Below are positions 9,225 to 19,254 of a stretch of DNA of 64,000 nucleotides, piece after piece (within the stretch, counting starts at the first letter, position 1; each line of letters opens with the position of its first letter). Source of the DNA: Bradyrhizobium sp. 164 (lineage in GTDB: Bacteria; Pseudomonadota; Alphaproteobacteria; Rhizobiales; Xanthobacteraceae). The notes under the pieces were generated by a model that saw only the letters and a program-made list of their open reading frames with translations, was not told where the DNA came from and did no database searches. The position numbers and the translations under genes were made by a program. The DNA is taken from NCBI RefSeq assembly GCF_023073715.1, contig NZ_JADPKA010000001.1, positions 186,001-250,000 on the forward strand, in the 5' to 3' direction.

Positions 9225-10220
9225 TCGCGCTGGATCCTCTGTTGGTGCGTGTCCGGCATTAGCGACGGGACGAACCGCAGAAAGGATCCCGCCTCGGCCC
9301 TGATGCTTGCTCAGATATCTTGACTAATACCCGTGGCATTCGAAATCGCCGCTCGCCGTTCCCTGACAATGGTAGAAACCGCCTTACATGGGTCGGCGCC
9401 CCCCAATGTTCAGCGTTTGGCGGTACGACGCGCCCGGGCGTTGAGATCCATTTGTCAGTCGCAGCTGGCATCCTCAGCACGCAGCTCAGTTGCGATTCCC
9501 CGGGCGGCCTTGTTCTTGAGAGATTCGCTGAGCTTACGAAGTAAGCTAGCGTACCGTATGCACGTGGAATTCTCAGGCTTCGGGACCGTCCTAAGCATCG
9601 CTCCGAATCGACGTTTGCAATCTCCCCATGGTCGTGTTCGAAACAGTGTTGTGGCGGGAACCGATCAATAGTGTTCGCGCCCTCAGAGCGATTGGAGATG
9701 CACGGGGCATCCAGCGTCAATACCATCGGCTCCCCGAGCAAATAAGGATCGTCCAACTGATACCACCGTTTTGCCGGAGCATGACGCCGTCTCCTAAGTC
9801 TCGATTGATCTTGTCACGCCGACAAGCCGCAGCGGCGGTGTAGGAAGCTCGTTTCAAGATCAGTTTAACCTTGTCCGAAGGTAGCAAATGTCATGCCGGC
9901 CCGTTCTTGGACCAGGAGACCTTTCTTCAGCGGGAATGCAGGCGTGCCCGCCGTCTAATCAGCGGAATTTAGATGCTGTTCATCCGTCACCCGACGTAGG
10001 TCACGTTATTGTCGATCACCCATGACTAGACAAAGATAGCGTTCCACGTTGCGCGTGATTGAAAATGCGTGTCAAGGCGACGAAGTGGCCTGCGCGGTGG
10101 GGTGGCAAGTATGAAGCTGTTGTGGCGCGGGCAGTGCCGCGCACCCAGACTGTGCACTTTATTACCCTTCACGAGTGCGACCGAACGCAACGTGTTCGGC
10201 CACACAAGTTTTTGCCGCGC
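9225..10220. other. upstream region of sctV, no gene supported
   Basis: About 1 kb in which no frame gives text I recognise. A 165-codon minus-strand frame at 9259-9756 has irregular composition (many Pro, Arg, Ser and Cys with no domain pattern) and I do not accept it. A promoter for the sctV block should lie just above 9224, but I could not pin one down. Confidence 0.45.
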
Positions 10221-10224
10221 CGGA

Positions 10225-10380
10225 CTCAATCGGATCGAGCGCCTCAACGATGAAATCAAGCGGCGGACCGAGATGGTCGGGCTTTTCCAAACGAAGGCGC
10301 CATCGTTCGCCTGGTCTGTGCAATCCTGAGCGAACAACCGACACGGGCTGAGCTTTCCGGCGAAGCGATGCACTCACCAT
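10225..10380 (+). mobile_element. IS256-family transposase C-terminal remnant
   Basis: The plus strand encodes the hallmark tail of IS256-type transposases: NRIERLNDEIKRRTEMVG, then after a frame change FPNEGAIVRLVCAILSEQ. In intact relatives this is followed by WAVQRRYM, which is missing here. Only about 50 residues survive, with one frameshift near 10282. It is a dead fragment marking an old insertion or recombination between sctV and the effector remnant beyond it. Confidence 0.75.
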
Positions 10381-10599
10381 CGGCGGCAGCGGCACGATAG
10401 TGCGCTCAATACCTGACGTTGGATGTTATTACGTCTGTGAGCGATAAGCCATATGCCGATCGAAGGAGAGACCCGATGCGCACCGGACGCTCGAAGACGA
10501 TGCTGACGATGCGCGGCGATGAAGGCACACAGCTCGCGGCCATAAGACCGGCGATTCCGTCCTCCAGAAACTCGCACGACTTTGTTGACGAATTTCTAC

Positions 10600-11489
10600 T
10601 TGAGGACCTGATCGGCGTGAGCGACCAAGGCATCGTGATCGAGTGCAACAGGGGTCTGGCCGCGCCCCCCTGAGATGATCCGCCAATCTGAGAAGGACTC
10701 TCGTGCAATCACGCGCTGTGTTCCGTCCTATTTTTAGGCGTGCAACAGCGGCCTGGACCGCTGCTTGGATGAGCTTTTGATCCTCGGGAGCGGCCTGAGG
10801 AAGAGTCCTCCGGACGCGAGTTGCGGATATTGCGCCGACTACGTATGCGGTCTGGCGCTGCTCTGATTGCGGCTGTTGGTTGCTGTGCTGCAAGTGTGGA
10901 GAGACGTGCGATGATGGACTAAGCAGCGGAGAGGGGTCGTAAGCTGGGTAATTTGGCGGATTGGAGCTCGATGCCTCGAACTCCCCACTCCGAAAGAGCT
11001 TGGCTGATTTGCACTGTCAGCTCGCGAGTGGGCTGACGGTACGCCTCGGCAAACGTTTGCGGTGTTCCAACTTGCGCCCGGCAACGGAGCTAGATGATCC
11101 GCCGCGTTCGAACGTTTCGCCGCAGCAAAGCTTGGCGGGGATTTGGAGGAGAGATCCTCCAATGGTTGCCGGTACTCACGAAGCGCCATCAGAGCCGGGC
11201 CAAGCTTTATCTTTTCGAACTCTGGTGCAGTCTGCATAGCGTGAGCGGCCAACGCGCTGTGATCGAATGCAGCGATCGTTTGCCCTCGCGATGCGAGGTC
11301 CTGCGACAATCTGCGAAGAACCCGAGCATAGCACTCTGCGGTTCCCGGTTCCCATCTCCGGCGCCTAGCAGCTTGCTTGATCGCCTCGTCAATGCGCATC
11401 TCGTCATGCTCCGAGGGGAGTACTCGCCTGAGAGGAGGTGGAGCACCGGGCTCACGATGATGACGCAGCCAGTGCAGCGCGGACCTCAT
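10600..11489 (-). pseudogene. remnant of repeat-containing effector, NopD-like repeats
   Basis: Two copies of a module of about 70 residues survive on the minus strand. One reads AIKQAARRRRWEPGTAECY, VLRRLSQDLASRGQTI and FDHSALAAHA (about 11270-11400). The other reads IQAAVQAAVARLKIGRNTA, VLLRLADHLR and, after a frameshift, RGQTPVALDHDALVAHADQ (about 10600-10780). The alternation of a basic helix, a second helix ending in RGQ and a DH-L-AHA motif is what I recall from the repeat region of NopD and related bradyrhizobial effectors of the C48 (SUMO protease) class. No protease domain is seen here. Several frameshifts separate the units. Assignment to NopD rests on memory of the repeat pattern. 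Confidence 0.5.
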
Positions 11490-11829
11490 GTGCTTGTCAC
11501 TCGCGAAGAACAGTTTGACGCAATCGACCAGCGCGTCGTGTTTGAAAGCAGCAATCCTTATGCCGACCGCCCACGGCTAGCCGGCGATAAAGCTGCTCCT
11601 TCGCCATCAGGAATGCTGACGACGATTGACGATGATCGGTTACATGAACGCAATTGCCAGTTTTGCCACCCAGTTCGGCGAGAACTTCGCAAGCTCAGCG
11701 GATGGACTCGGTGGGGTCTGGTCGCTGATATCGCAGACTTCTTACAGGGGCGCTCCTAAACTTCTAAGTCCACCAACCACAACCGACTGCACCCGCACCC
11801 TTGGGTGGTCCGCTCCTTAGATCCACAGA
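11490..11829. other. intergenic next to sctO, no gene supported
   Basis: This stretch lies between the effector remnant and the end of sctO. Minus-strand text is interrupted by stops, and plus-strand frames show no recognisable motif. It may include the decayed N-terminal part of the effector remnant. Confidence 0.4.
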
Positions 11830-12267
11830 TCAGAGATCCCTCTCCTTCAGCGGCGCGACTTTCCAGGCACGCACCAAATTGTCGCATTTCTCGAGCTCCC
11901 GATATGCCTTACGTGCGGCGTTGTGGGCTTCCTCACGCGCCTGCTTGGCTTGTTCGCTTTCCGACAGTGCCTCATCAAGGCGCCGCTCAAGCAGCCGTTC
12001 GTGCTCGCGCAGTGAGATCACCTTCGCCTTCGCCTCCTCAAGATCGTTGAGAGCGACCTTTTTTCCGATCAGCGAACCGTATATCTCGCATTCCAGACGA
12101 GGCCGTTCTTGCCGCCATGTGCGAAGGATTGTCCTTGCCCCTTCGATAGCGGCATCGGATTTCTCGATGGCTGACTGCCGCACTCGTAGAGTCTCATCGG
12201 CCCGGCGGCGCCGCAATTTCCTCAACTCAAGCAATTGATGTACGGCCTCGGGAGTTATTCCAGGCAC
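11830..12267 (-). CDS. sctO: T3SS stalk protein SctO (YscO-like)
   Basis: The 145-residue protein is almost entirely a coiled coil ([38 protein letters not shown]). This is typical of SctO/FliJ, the stalk that sits in the ATPase hexamer and contacts SctV. It overlaps the end of sctN by 13 bases and is the last gene of the block. Sequence identity between SctO proteins is always low, so length, composition and place carry the call. Confidence 0.85.
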   Translation of the reverse strand: MPGITPEAVHQLLELRKLRRRRADETLRVRQSAIEKSDAAIEGARTILRTWRQERPRLECEIYGSLIGKKVALNDLEEAKAKVISLREHERLLERRLDEALSESEQAKQAREEAHNAARKAYRELEKCDNLVRAWKVAPLKERDL

Positions 12268-13634
12268 GTGGCAAGCTCATGAAGCATTGCGTCGAAGCTA
12301 ATTTGTTCATATCTCGGCTGTCGCAGGAAGGTCCTTATGTTCTCTATCTTGGCGATTGCGGCATCAGCGTGCGGATCGGCACCTTCTTTGTATTCGCCGA
12401 CCCGTATCAATAGCTCCACCTCCTGGTATTTAGCTAGCAGCGCCCGCAGCTGACCTGCTAACTTCTCATGCCGCGACGACACGATAGTGCTCATGACACG
12501 ACTGACGCTTGCCAGAACATCGATAGCAGGATAGTGGTTTGACATCGCCAAGGTGCGTGAGAGCACAATGTGGCCATCCAGGATGGAACGGATTTCATCG
12601 GCCAAGGGGTCGGTGAGGTCATCGCCCTCAACGAGCACAGTGTAAAACGCGGTTATCGATCCGCGCTCGTTGTTGCCGGCGCGTTCAACGAGCTGCGGCA
12701 ATTTTGCAAAGACCGAAGGCGGGAAACCTCGCAGGGTGGCCGGTTCGCCGGCCGCCAAACCAATCTGCCTCTGTGCGCGCGCAAAGCGCGTAACCGAATC
12801 CATGAGAAGCAGCACACGCTGTCCCCGATCTCGATACCATTCTGCGATCGCCGTCGCCACGTAGGCGGCCTTCACCCTTTCCATCGCGGAACGATCGGAG
12901 GTCGCAACGACAAGAACTGATCTACGTCGGCCTTTTGAGCCGAGATCATGTTCGATGAACTCCTTCACCTCTCGGCCACGCTCGCCAATCAGCGCTATCA
13001 CTGTCACGTCGACCGCCGCGCTACGCACCAGCATCGACAGTAGTGTGCTCTTGCCGCCGCCCGCTGCGGCAAAGATGCCCATGCGCTGTCCTTCCCCGCA
13101 CGTCAAAAGACCATCGATCGCCCGTATGCCGACTGGAAGAGCGCGATCAATTGTGCGCCGGGTCAAGGGACCCGGTGCCTCGCTTTGGACTGGCACGCGG
13201 GTTTCTGGAAGCAGGGGCCCATGAGTGGATGTGTCGAGAGGGCGGCCGAGACCGTCAAGCACCCGGCCAAGCAGGTTCCAGCCCGCGGGCACGGTGAGGG
13301 GCTCTCCCATCGGGATCACCTCAGTGAGGGTAGAGAGTCCCTGTATTTCGCCAAGCGGTGTTAGAATGGCGATGTCGTGCTGGAAACCGATGACTTCCGC
13401 GGACAATTCGCAGTTGTTCTCGGGATTGCGGAGCGTGCACAGGTCGCCTATGCGGGCGCCAGGTGCGGTTGCACGGATGATTGTCCCGACGATTTGAAGG
13501 ACTCGGCCGCGGACGCTCATTGCCGACGTCTGCGCCACCACCGTGTGAGCAAGCTGGAACAAGCGATCGATTCCGTCGTGCGAAGAATGAATGGCGGTGA
13601 CTGCCGTTGGCTGCTCGGGTCGCTCGGAAATCAC
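12255..13634 (-). CDS. sctN: T3SS ATPase SctN
   Basis: The 459-residue protein has the F1-type ATPase fold of SctN/FliI. Walker A is at about 189-197 ([11 protein letters not shown]), Walker B follows in [18 protein letters not shown], and [18 protein letters not shown] is typical of secretion ATPases. It unfolds substrates and strips chaperones at the base of the export gate. Full length for the family (430-460). It overlaps sctL by four bases and sctO by 13. The N-terminal 38 residues precede an alternative Met at [12 protein letters not shown]. The rhizobial name is rhcN. Confidence 0.96.
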   Translation of the reverse strand: MISERPEQPTAVTAIHSSHDGIDRLFQLAHTVVAQTSAMSVRGRVLQIVGTIIRATAPGARIGDLCTLRNPENNCELSAEVIGFQHDIAILTPLGEIQGLSTLTEVIPMGEPLTVPAGWNLLGRVLDGLGRPLDTSTHGPLLPETRVPVQSEAPGPLTRRTIDRALPVGIRAIDGLLTCGEGQRMGIFAAAGGGKSTLLSMLVRSAAVDVTVIALIGERGREVKEFIEHDLGSKGRRRSVLVVATSDRSAMERVKAAYVATAIAEWYRDRGQRVLLLMDSVTRFARAQRQIGLAAGEPATLRGFPPSVFAKLPQLVERAGNNERGSITAFYTVLVEGDDLTDPLADEIRSILDGHIVLSRTLAMSNHYPAIDVLASVSRVMSTIVSSRHEKLAGQLRALLAKYQEVELLIRVGEYKEGADPHADAAIAKIENIRTFLRQPRYEQISFDAMLHELATCLE

Positions 13635-14257
13635 GTTGCAGAGGCCTTTAGGCTGCTGCGCAGGCCGGCTTCGATCGCCGCTAATTGGCTTTCGATCGTG
13701 GCGTCGACCAGTCCAGCATCAGTCTCAAGGATGCATCCGGCATCTTTGACGCGCGGATCAGAAATCAGTTCGACGACGGCGCGCGACGTCGCCGTCGAGA
13801 GCAGTTCGTTCAATTCTCTGCGAACCGTCTCGACATGCGCCGGTGCCACGCGTAAGCGGACGAGGGAGCTATGACCCGTGAATTTCAGGCTACTCAAAGC
13901 GATCTGCACCGCCGCATCATCCGGCGCGATGGTATCGATTAGCCGACGTGCGATCTGTAGGCCCATGTCGACAATCCGCTCTTGATTCTCCTCCATGATC
14001 CGCAGAGACGCCACGGCGATCGCGGTCAAACGTTGTTCGATGGTCGCTTGCGCCGCTATCAGCGCGGCTTCCTTGGCTGCCGTCTCGATCATCCCTGCGT
14101 TTTCGCGTGCCTCATCCACCAGCGCGTCCGCATCGCGTCGCGCCTGAGCGAGCAATTGCTCCGCGTCGACGATCGTCTGTGCGTTTTCCGCCGGCAGGAC
14201 CCGCCCTCGGCCCAGGATGCGGACCCTGCCAGACGTCAGTTGAACCAATGCGACCAT
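13631..14257 (-). CDS. sctL: T3SS ATPase regulator SctL
   Basis: The 208-residue protein resembles SctL/FliH (NolV in rhizobia). It starts [16 protein letters not shown], has a long Ala- and Glu-rich coiled segment at 30-85 ([19 protein letters not shown]), and a C-terminal domain with [20 protein letters not shown], the best-conserved stretch of the family, which contains GC.LET. It tethers SctN to the sorting platform. The gene overlaps sctK by 22 bases and sctN by four, so the genes are translationally coupled. Confidence 0.92.
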   Translation of the reverse strand: MVALVQLTSGRVRILGRGRVLPAENAQTIVDAEQLLAQARRDADALVDEARENAGMIETAAKEAALIAAQATIEQRLTAIAVASLRIMEENQERIVDMGLQIARRLIDTIAPDDAAVQIALSSLKFTGHSSLVRLRVAPAHVETVRRELNELLSTATSRAVVELISDPRVKDAGCILETDAGLVDATIESQLAAIEAGLRSSLKASAT

Positions 14258-14961
14258 GTTGGCATCTTTTTGCGGGCCAGGCGCCGCATCGCACGAAAGC
14301 CATCTTCGCCAGCACTGTCGTCACGGCAGGCGTCCGCCACCACCATCCAGATCGCTGCAGGTCGGCGCAATCGTAGTCGGGCGCGCAGCCCATGTGGGAT
14401 GGCGCCTATCGCAAGGCCGAACATCGCCGCACCGCGGTAGAGGAATGCATTAGGCCCAGCCGGCATCTCGGAAGCGCTAACCGCGGACATCAGTTCGGCG
14501 GTCGGTCGCGGTAGCAAGGCCGCATGCGAAACGAATGCCAAAGCCTCTTCTCCGAGAACGGCGCGTGCCGCCAAAACATCGGCTGTCCGAAGAAGGCCGA
14601 TGAGGCTGGACACGCCGGTCCAAGCTCCAGCGAAGCTGATAAGGCGTGCAGCGTCCGGCGTCGGCAGAAATGCGAGCCGGCTTCGTGGTGCGATGCCGGC
14701 CGAAATAATCGCCGACGCTTCACCACCTTGGCCACGAAGCAGCCAACGTCCAAGCTTGACGCGAATAAACGGGTCGGACTGAGCAAGGTCCAGAGGCATC
14801 CATTCGGGCCAATCGGTTGCTATTGTATCATCGAAATCGGCCGCAGGATCGGCGATGCAGCGCATCATCGCTCCCGCCCACGACGTATCAAGCCATTCAT
14901 CCTGGATTGTTGCTGAGCTCATTGCGAGCACAGTCGGATTGTTCGCTTCGCCGAAGTTCAT
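14236..14961 (-). CDS. sctK: T3SS sorting-platform protein SctK (NolU-like)
   Basis: The 241-residue protein lies between sctJ and sctL, where SctK (YscK, OrgA, NolU) is found. It is predicted to be cytoplasmic and alpha-helical, with WPEWMPLDLAQSDPFIRVKL near the middle and an Arg-rich C-terminus. SctK links the ring of SctD to the SctQ pods. Similarity between SctK proteins is weak, so order and length support the call most. It overlaps both neighbours. Confidence 0.82.
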   Translation of the reverse strand: MNFGEANNPTVLAMSSATIQDEWLDTSWAGAMMRCIADPAADFDDTIATDWPEWMPLDLAQSDPFIRVKLGRWLLRGQGGEASAIISAGIAPRSRLAFLPTPDAARLISFAGAWTGVSSLIGLLRTADVLAARAVLGEEALAFVSHAALLPRPTAELMSAVSASEMPAGPNAFLYRGAAMFGLAIGAIPHGLRARLRLRRPAAIWMVVADACRDDSAGEDGFRAMRRLARKKMPTWSHWFN

Positions 14962-15734
14962 GACGCTGCCATACCGTTCCTATCGCTAAAGCGCCGCCGC
15001 CATATGAGACAGACGAGCACTGCGTTGCCAATCAGCGATGCCGCCATGCCGCCGACGAGGCCGATCAAGAGGCGCGATGAGTCGCCACGTTCGAACGCTC
15101 CGGCAGTCATTTCCGTTCGGCGAAGCGTGGTATTGTCCTGATTTGCCTCCACAAGGGCAACTGAGACCCGATCATAGGACAGGCCCTTCAAGCTATTTGC
15201 GACCAGCTCCTTGATCTTCGGCACGACCTGATCGATCGAGGCACCAGGCTTGTAACGGACGAGCACAGCGGCAGTTGGCGGGGCGGGTGGACTACGATCG
15301 TCACTCGCGCTTTCCGGCAACACCGCGTGGACTCGGGCATTGAGCACGCCGTCGATACTGGACAGAGTCTGCGAAAGCTCCTGTGTGACGCCATAAATGT
15401 AGCGCACACGCTCTTCTGTGTCCGATGAGATCATCCGGTCCTTCTTGAAGAGAGTGCCCATATCGGCGAAATGATCGCGAGGCCAGCCGGCGCTGTCCAA
15501 CACAGCCATGGCACGCGGCACGTCTTCTGTTGGCACCACGAGCGAGGTCGTGCCGCCGGTTTCGGCCGTCCGTTCCGCGTGGATGCCTTGCCGCATAAGC
15601 AATGCAAGCATTTCATTCGCCTCGCGCGCTGAAAGGTTGCGATAGAGCTCAATCTTCGATCCGCAGCCGACCAGCGTGAATAGCACCAGAAGTGCCACCG
15701 CCCGCTTCAATACAAACACCACGCTCCGCGTCAC
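14958..15734 (-). CDS. sctJ: T3SS inner-membrane ring lipoprotein SctJ
   Basis: The 258-residue protein has a lipoprotein signal (LLVLFTLVGCGSK, lipidated Cys about residue 24). Two ring-building domains follow (LYRNLSAREANEMLALLMRQ; SSIDGVLNARVHAVLPE) and then a C-terminal membrane helix (LLIGLVGGMAASLIGNAVLV) with a short basic tail. This is the SctJ/FliF arrangement. It forms the inner ring around the export gate. Family length is 240-270. In rhizobia the gene is rhcJ (nolT). Confidence 0.96.
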   Translation of the reverse strand: MTRSVVFVLKRAVALLVLFTLVGCGSKIELYRNLSAREANEMLALLMRQGIHAERTAETGGTTSLVVPTEDVPRAMAVLDSAGWPRDHFADMGTLFKKDRMISSDTEERVRYIYGVTQELSQTLSSIDGVLNARVHAVLPESASDDRSPPAPPTAAVLVRYKPGASIDQVVPKIKELVANSLKGLSYDRVSVALVEANQDNTTLRRTEMTAGAFERGDSSRLLIGLVGGMAASLIGNAVLVCLIWRRRFSDRNGMAAS

Positions 15735-15740
15735 CGTGGC

Positions 15741-16178
15741 TCATTGGCCGCTCAGGAAAGTGTTAAGAGTGTGGGTCGCCTTCCCAACCACCTTGGTCAC
15801 GATGTCGTATTGCAGGCCCATAGCTGACAGCTGGACCTGCGCATCGAGCCATTCAGCCGAGCGGATGCTCCCCGCGTTCATAGCTTCGGCGGCCCTGTGC
15901 ACGCCTTGCATGGATTCTGCAAAACCGGCGCTCAGTTTTTCCATGCCACTGAGGATATCATCGGATAGGCGAGGAACGCGCGCCGCCCCCCCTCCCTCCT
16001 CCGTCAGCTCGCCTCCAGCCATGATCAGCGGTTCGTCAGCTCGCTGCGATGGCACAGGCGGCTCGAGTGCGGCTCGAAACGCCTCGACGGATTCAGCCGA
16101 TACTTTCGATGTGACTGGCATCTCGACCGCCAAAAAGGCTGGCCCTGTTTGCGGGAGGATACTACCTACGCTGCTCAT
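15741..16178 (-). CDS. sctI: T3SS inner rod protein SctI
   Basis: The 145-residue protein has an unstructured N-terminal half and a C-terminal helix pair. Its end, DIVTKVVGKATHTLNTFLSG, matches the inner-rod pattern (V.K.....TL..G) of YscI and SsaI. The rod or inner adaptor joins the export gate to the needle. It sits just before sctJ, the place of nolB (nopB) in other rhizobia, so it may be listed under that name elsewhere. No signal peptide, as expected for a T3SS substrate. Confidence 0.82.
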   Translation of the reverse strand: MSSVGSILPQTGPAFLAVEMPVTSKVSAESVEAFRAALEPPVPSQRADEPLIMAGGELTEEGGGAARVPRLSDDILSGMEKLSAGFAESMQGVHRAAEAMNAGSIRSAEWLDAQVQLSAMGLQYDIVTKVVGKATHTLNTFLSGQ

Positions 16179-16207
16179 TAGATGTCCTTTCCTGCGGTAT
16201 GGGCTGG

Positions 16208-16588
16208 CTAGGTCTGGCCCAAGGCTGTGAGGAACCCCTCGAGGCCGGGCTGGCCGCTTGGCAGGCTCCTGAGCACAGTATCGCGTTCGCTTAGACGTCC
16301 ATTAAGCCCAAGAGCCAGCGCCTGAAACGCCATCCCATATGCATCATTCGCCTTGGCAAGAGGATCGAGGCGTTCCAGCGCTGCTGCAACATCGCCTGCC
16401 GTCAGATCTGCAACCGCATAAGCAATGACACACTCCCGGCTGCCCGGCGCAATGACCTCAAGTCCCTTCGCAATCCGCCTCGCCCTCACCACGTCGTTCG
16501 TGACACAAGCCAAGAACGCCGCCTCGGTGAGACGTCGCAGCAGGCCGGAGCGACTGTCGGGTGTCGCACAAGTCGACAACAAAGACAT
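16208..16588 (-). CDS. TPR-like needle chaperone, SctG/YscG-like
   Basis: Starting at the ATG at 16588 (AGGGA upstream), the protein has 126 residues and reads as three helix-turn-helix hairpins (LTEAAFLACVTNDVVRARRI; AYAVADLTAGDVAAALERLD; MAFQALALGLNGRL). This is the TPR-like fold of YscG and EscG, the partner of YscE that wraps the needle subunit before export. It is the first gene of the sctI-J-K-L-N-O block. A longer frame upstream exists but has poor composition. The function is inferred from fold and place. Confidence 0.6.
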   Translation of the reverse strand: MSLLSTCATPDSRSGLLRRLTEAAFLACVTNDVVRARRIAKGLEVIAPGSRECVIAYAVADLTAGDVAAALERLDPLAKANDAYGMAFQALALGLNGRLSERDTVLRSLPSGQPGLEGFLTALGQT

Positions 16589-17427
16589 ACATACCGAATC
16601 CCTGTCCCTAACCGAGCCATGTGTCGTTTGGCGATCATCCATGTCATGTCCTGCCACCGACCTCCGCCGGGAAAACATCGCGCCTGAGCTCCGAAAGTGC
16701 GCACGCTCGCAACACGTGCCGCGACCAAGCACTCATTTCGCCACCACATAACGAGACCGTCTGCCGAGTGGCGTTGCGCGCTGCAAGCGATCTATTCTCA
16801 TAATGATCTAATTCGGCGTCTCGCTCGGCGCCAATACAATACGGGCATGGAGTCATAACGGTAGCCTATGGATAGTGGCGCCCTCCGCCAGCCGCTCGGT
16901 CCGGCACGAAGTGTGAGCTGCTCGCGGCGTTTCGTCCAAGGCGACTGCAGAACCAAATCCGCCGTCAATGCGATCCTCATCGTTACCTGCTTAAGGCCAA
17001 AAATGCGTGCTACACGGCGACGAGTTCTTGCCGAACGGCTGTTTAACGCAACGACACGTACTTCAGGGCTAGCCCGCCGTCTCAAGCGCTCGCACCGAGA
17101 CGCACCGATCCATACCGGGCGCCTATGCCTCCATAGCGATCAAGTATTTTGCGCCATGCGCCGCCTCTAGTAGTGACGTGCGGAGGCGTTGATCCAACCG
17201 GGACACGGGGGAATGCCATTAGGCCAGTTGCGGGAAAGTTCTCGTCGTGAGGAGAAAGGGGATTCTGGCACATCTTATCATCGGCAGCAGACGATGCCTG
17301 TCGGTGGCCTTGAGCGCTCGTTGCTGAGAGCAGGTCGTTGCCCCTTTGAGCGGGGCTGGTGGCGCAAGCGGTTTCGAATCCTGCAAGCGCTACAGTGCGT
17401 TGCCAAGGAGACCGTCTGGGAGGAGCA
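16589..17427. other. divergent intergenic region between two T3SS operons
   Basis: This 840-bp stretch separates the minus-strand sctG-to-sctO block from the plus-strand translocon block. It should hold both promoters. No open frame on either strand resembles a known protein, and I could not identify a TtsI-like box or another named operator. Its length leaves room for a complex control region. Confidence 0.5.
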
Positions 17428-17703
17428 ATGAACCTCGATAACACGATGGAGGCTGCGCGACAGACCATCGCACAGATGGATAGTCTCTTGACGCGGGCTC
17501 GCGAACAACTTGGCCGTAGTGCTTGCCCGTTGGGCGACACCACTATGAGTGCCGCTTCAATTTCTGCATTTGTCGCCGATCAGGACGAAGCGTTTCAAAG
17601 GGCGTATGCGGACGAGCAGGCGGCGCTCAGTCACATCCTGCCAGCCCCCCAATCAATGTCGCATGTTCCAAGCACCAAGCCGTCTCAACGGAGTGTGACA
17701 TGA
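17428..17703 (+). CDS. small helical T3SS protein, possible SseA-like chaperone
   Basis: The 91-residue protein starts at ATG 17428 behind a good GGAGGAG ribosome binding site. Residues 1-30 form a helix (MEAARQTIAQMDSLLTRARE), the middle is helical (FVADQDEAFQRAYADEQAA) and the end is Pro/Ser-rich. It overlaps the LcrH-type chaperone by four bases (ATGA). In Salmonella SPI-2 the equivalent place before the translocator genes holds sseA, a small chaperone for the filament protein. I recognise no family directly; the assignment is from position and helical make-up only. Confidence 0.45.
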   Translation: MNLDNTMEAARQTIAQMDSLLTRAREQLGRSACPLGDTTMSAASISAFVADQDEAFQRAYADEQAALSHILPAPQSMSHVPSTKPSQRSVT

Positions 17704-18221
17704 TGAGGATGGCGGACGGTGAGCTATTGAATGGTGGTGATGCGACAGACACCGAGCGGCTGGCACAGCTCGCCATCGACTTCGTGGCAGGGCCCGCGGA
17801 CCTAGCTAGCGTCATTGGGATCACGGACGATGAGCTTGAGGCCCTATATGTATTTGGCCATCGCTACTATTCTTGCGGCAAGTACGAAGAGGCGCGGAAT
17901 TTCTTTCGCTTCTTGTGCCTACACCGGCACATCGACGCACGATTCTGGTTTGGTCTGGCTGCTAGTAGTCAGATGCTTGGGGACCCAGAGAACGCCATGC
18001 ACGCCTATCGGCTGGCCAGGCTCCTGGATAGTGAGAACCCGCAGATCCCGCTTCGAGCTGCGGAATGCTTCATCAAACTAAATCATCCCACAGCGGCCAT
18101 CACCGCACTCGAAAATGCCTTGGCGCTGAGTGTCGGAAGGCCCGAACACAAGGCTTTGGCCGGGCGTGGGCTGATGATGCTTAATCGCCTCAAATCCCAA
18201 CTAGGGTCCAGCCATGGATAG
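17700..18221 (+). CDS. translocator chaperone, LcrH/SycD/SscA type
   Basis: The 173-residue protein has three TPR motifs (DELEALYVFGHRYYSCGKYE; ARFWFGLAASSQMLGDPENA; PLRAAECFIKLNHPTAAITA) in the arrangement of class II chaperones LcrH, SycD and SscA. These bind the two hydrophobic translocators in the cytoplasm and guide them to the export gate. The next two genes encode such translocators. Its start overlaps the previous stop and its end overlaps the next ATG by eight bases, so expression is coupled. Confidence 0.9.
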   Translation: MMRMADGELLNGGDATDTERLAQLAIDFVAGPADLASVIGITDDELEALYVFGHRYYSCGKYEEARNFFRFLCLHRHIDARFWFGLAASSQMLGDPENAMHAYRLARLLDSENPQIPLRAAECFIKLNHPTAAITALENALALSVGRPEHKALAGRGLMMLNRLKSQLGSSHG

Positions 18222-19212
18222 AGTGAACATGAGGGCTTTGACGAGCAAAACACTCCCTGAAGTCGGGTCGCTGCCATTCAGTGCCTCCGCCACCGGTCTG
18301 TCGGGCAATGACCGCAAGACCGACGCCAACCTGTTGCTGCAACCGGTTTCCGGAGAGGCTGTCGCGTCAGGTTCGATTCCAAGCTTACCAGCACCACGTG
18401 CATTCGATGCGATTGACCTCCTTACCACGTTTCTGGCTCTGAAGACCAAGATGACGGATGGACAGGTCGCAGCCGGAATAGAAGACGCGCGACACTGGGG
18501 AGAGCAGCAAAGGCAGTTGCACGAGAAAACCGCTAAAAGCATCATTGAAGCGGCAAAAAGATTGGCAGAAGCAAAGAAGAGCTCCGGCATCATGAAGTTC
18601 TTCGGATGGCTGGCGGTCGGATTGACGGTCCTGGCTGCCGTCGCCACCGGCGGAACTCTTGCAGTCATGGCGGCGGCAGTGAGCGTTGGAGTGGCGAGTC
18701 TCATCGAGACGGGCGTCATCGATAGGATGACCGCGGCAATTGTGAAGAGTCTCGAGAAAGACGGAATCGAGGGCGGCAAGGCCAAAACCTCGGGCGCGCT
18801 CATCACGATTGGCATCATATTTGCTATCTCGGTGCTAACGGTCGGCGCCGGCTTCGTTAATGGAGCTGCGAGTGGATTGCGGATCACCGCCTTGATACCG
18901 TCTAGCTCTGTCAAGGCTGTTCAGATAGGCCAGAGAGTTTCGACGGCGGCTCGAGTCGGCGAGGCAGTGGCATCGCTGGGCCAGGCTGGCGCCGGTATCG
19001 CCAATGGCATCCAACAGAAGGAGGCAACGGACGCCCAAGCGGAAACGTTGGACATTAGCAAGTGCATTGCAAGATTGAGAGCACTGCAAAACGATGAAAT
19101 GGACTTCATCAAGCAGTTGCTTCTCGACAGGACGATGATCACACAGAGGGTTGCCGAGGCGATTGAGAGGCAGAGTGACTCCAACGCCAATCTCGTAAGG
19201 CACTTCGCCTGA
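18214..19212 (+). CDS. T3SS major translocator, SctE (YopB/SseC/EspD-like)
   Basis: The 332-residue protein has a polar N-terminus, a charged coiled region (HEKTAKSIIEAAKRLAEAKK), and two hydrophobic hairpins near 135-175 (FFGWLAVGLTVLAAVATGG) and 205-235 (ALITIGIIFAISVLTVGAG). A C-terminal helical region follows. This is the pattern of the large translocators YopB, SseC and EspD, which insert into the host membrane and form the pore. Its chaperone gene lies directly upstream. The common rhizobial systems rely on NopX and lack such a protein, which makes this gene notable. Confidence 0.85.
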   Translation: MDRVNMRALTSKTLPEVGSLPFSASATGLSGNDRKTDANLLLQPVSGEAVASGSIPSLPAPRAFDAIDLLTTFLALKTKMTDGQVAAGIEDARHWGEQQRQLHEKTAKSIIEAAKRLAEAKKSSGIMKFFGWLAVGLTVLAAVATGGTLAVMAAAVSVGVASLIETGVIDRMTAAIVKSLEKDGIEGGKAKTSGALITIGIIFAISVLTVGAGFVNGAASGLRITALIPSSSVKAVQIGQRVSTAARVGEAVASLGQAGAGIANGIQQKEATDAQAETLDISKCIARLRALQNDEMDFIKQLLLDRTMITQRVAEAIERQSDSNANLVRHFA

Positions 19213-19254
19213 CAGGCTGCGTGGGGCCACTTATCGAACTTGAGGAATGTAGCG

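Noticed and set aside
9259..9756. 165-codon minus-strand frame upstream of sctV
   Set aside because: No domain, odd composition and no ribosome binding site.
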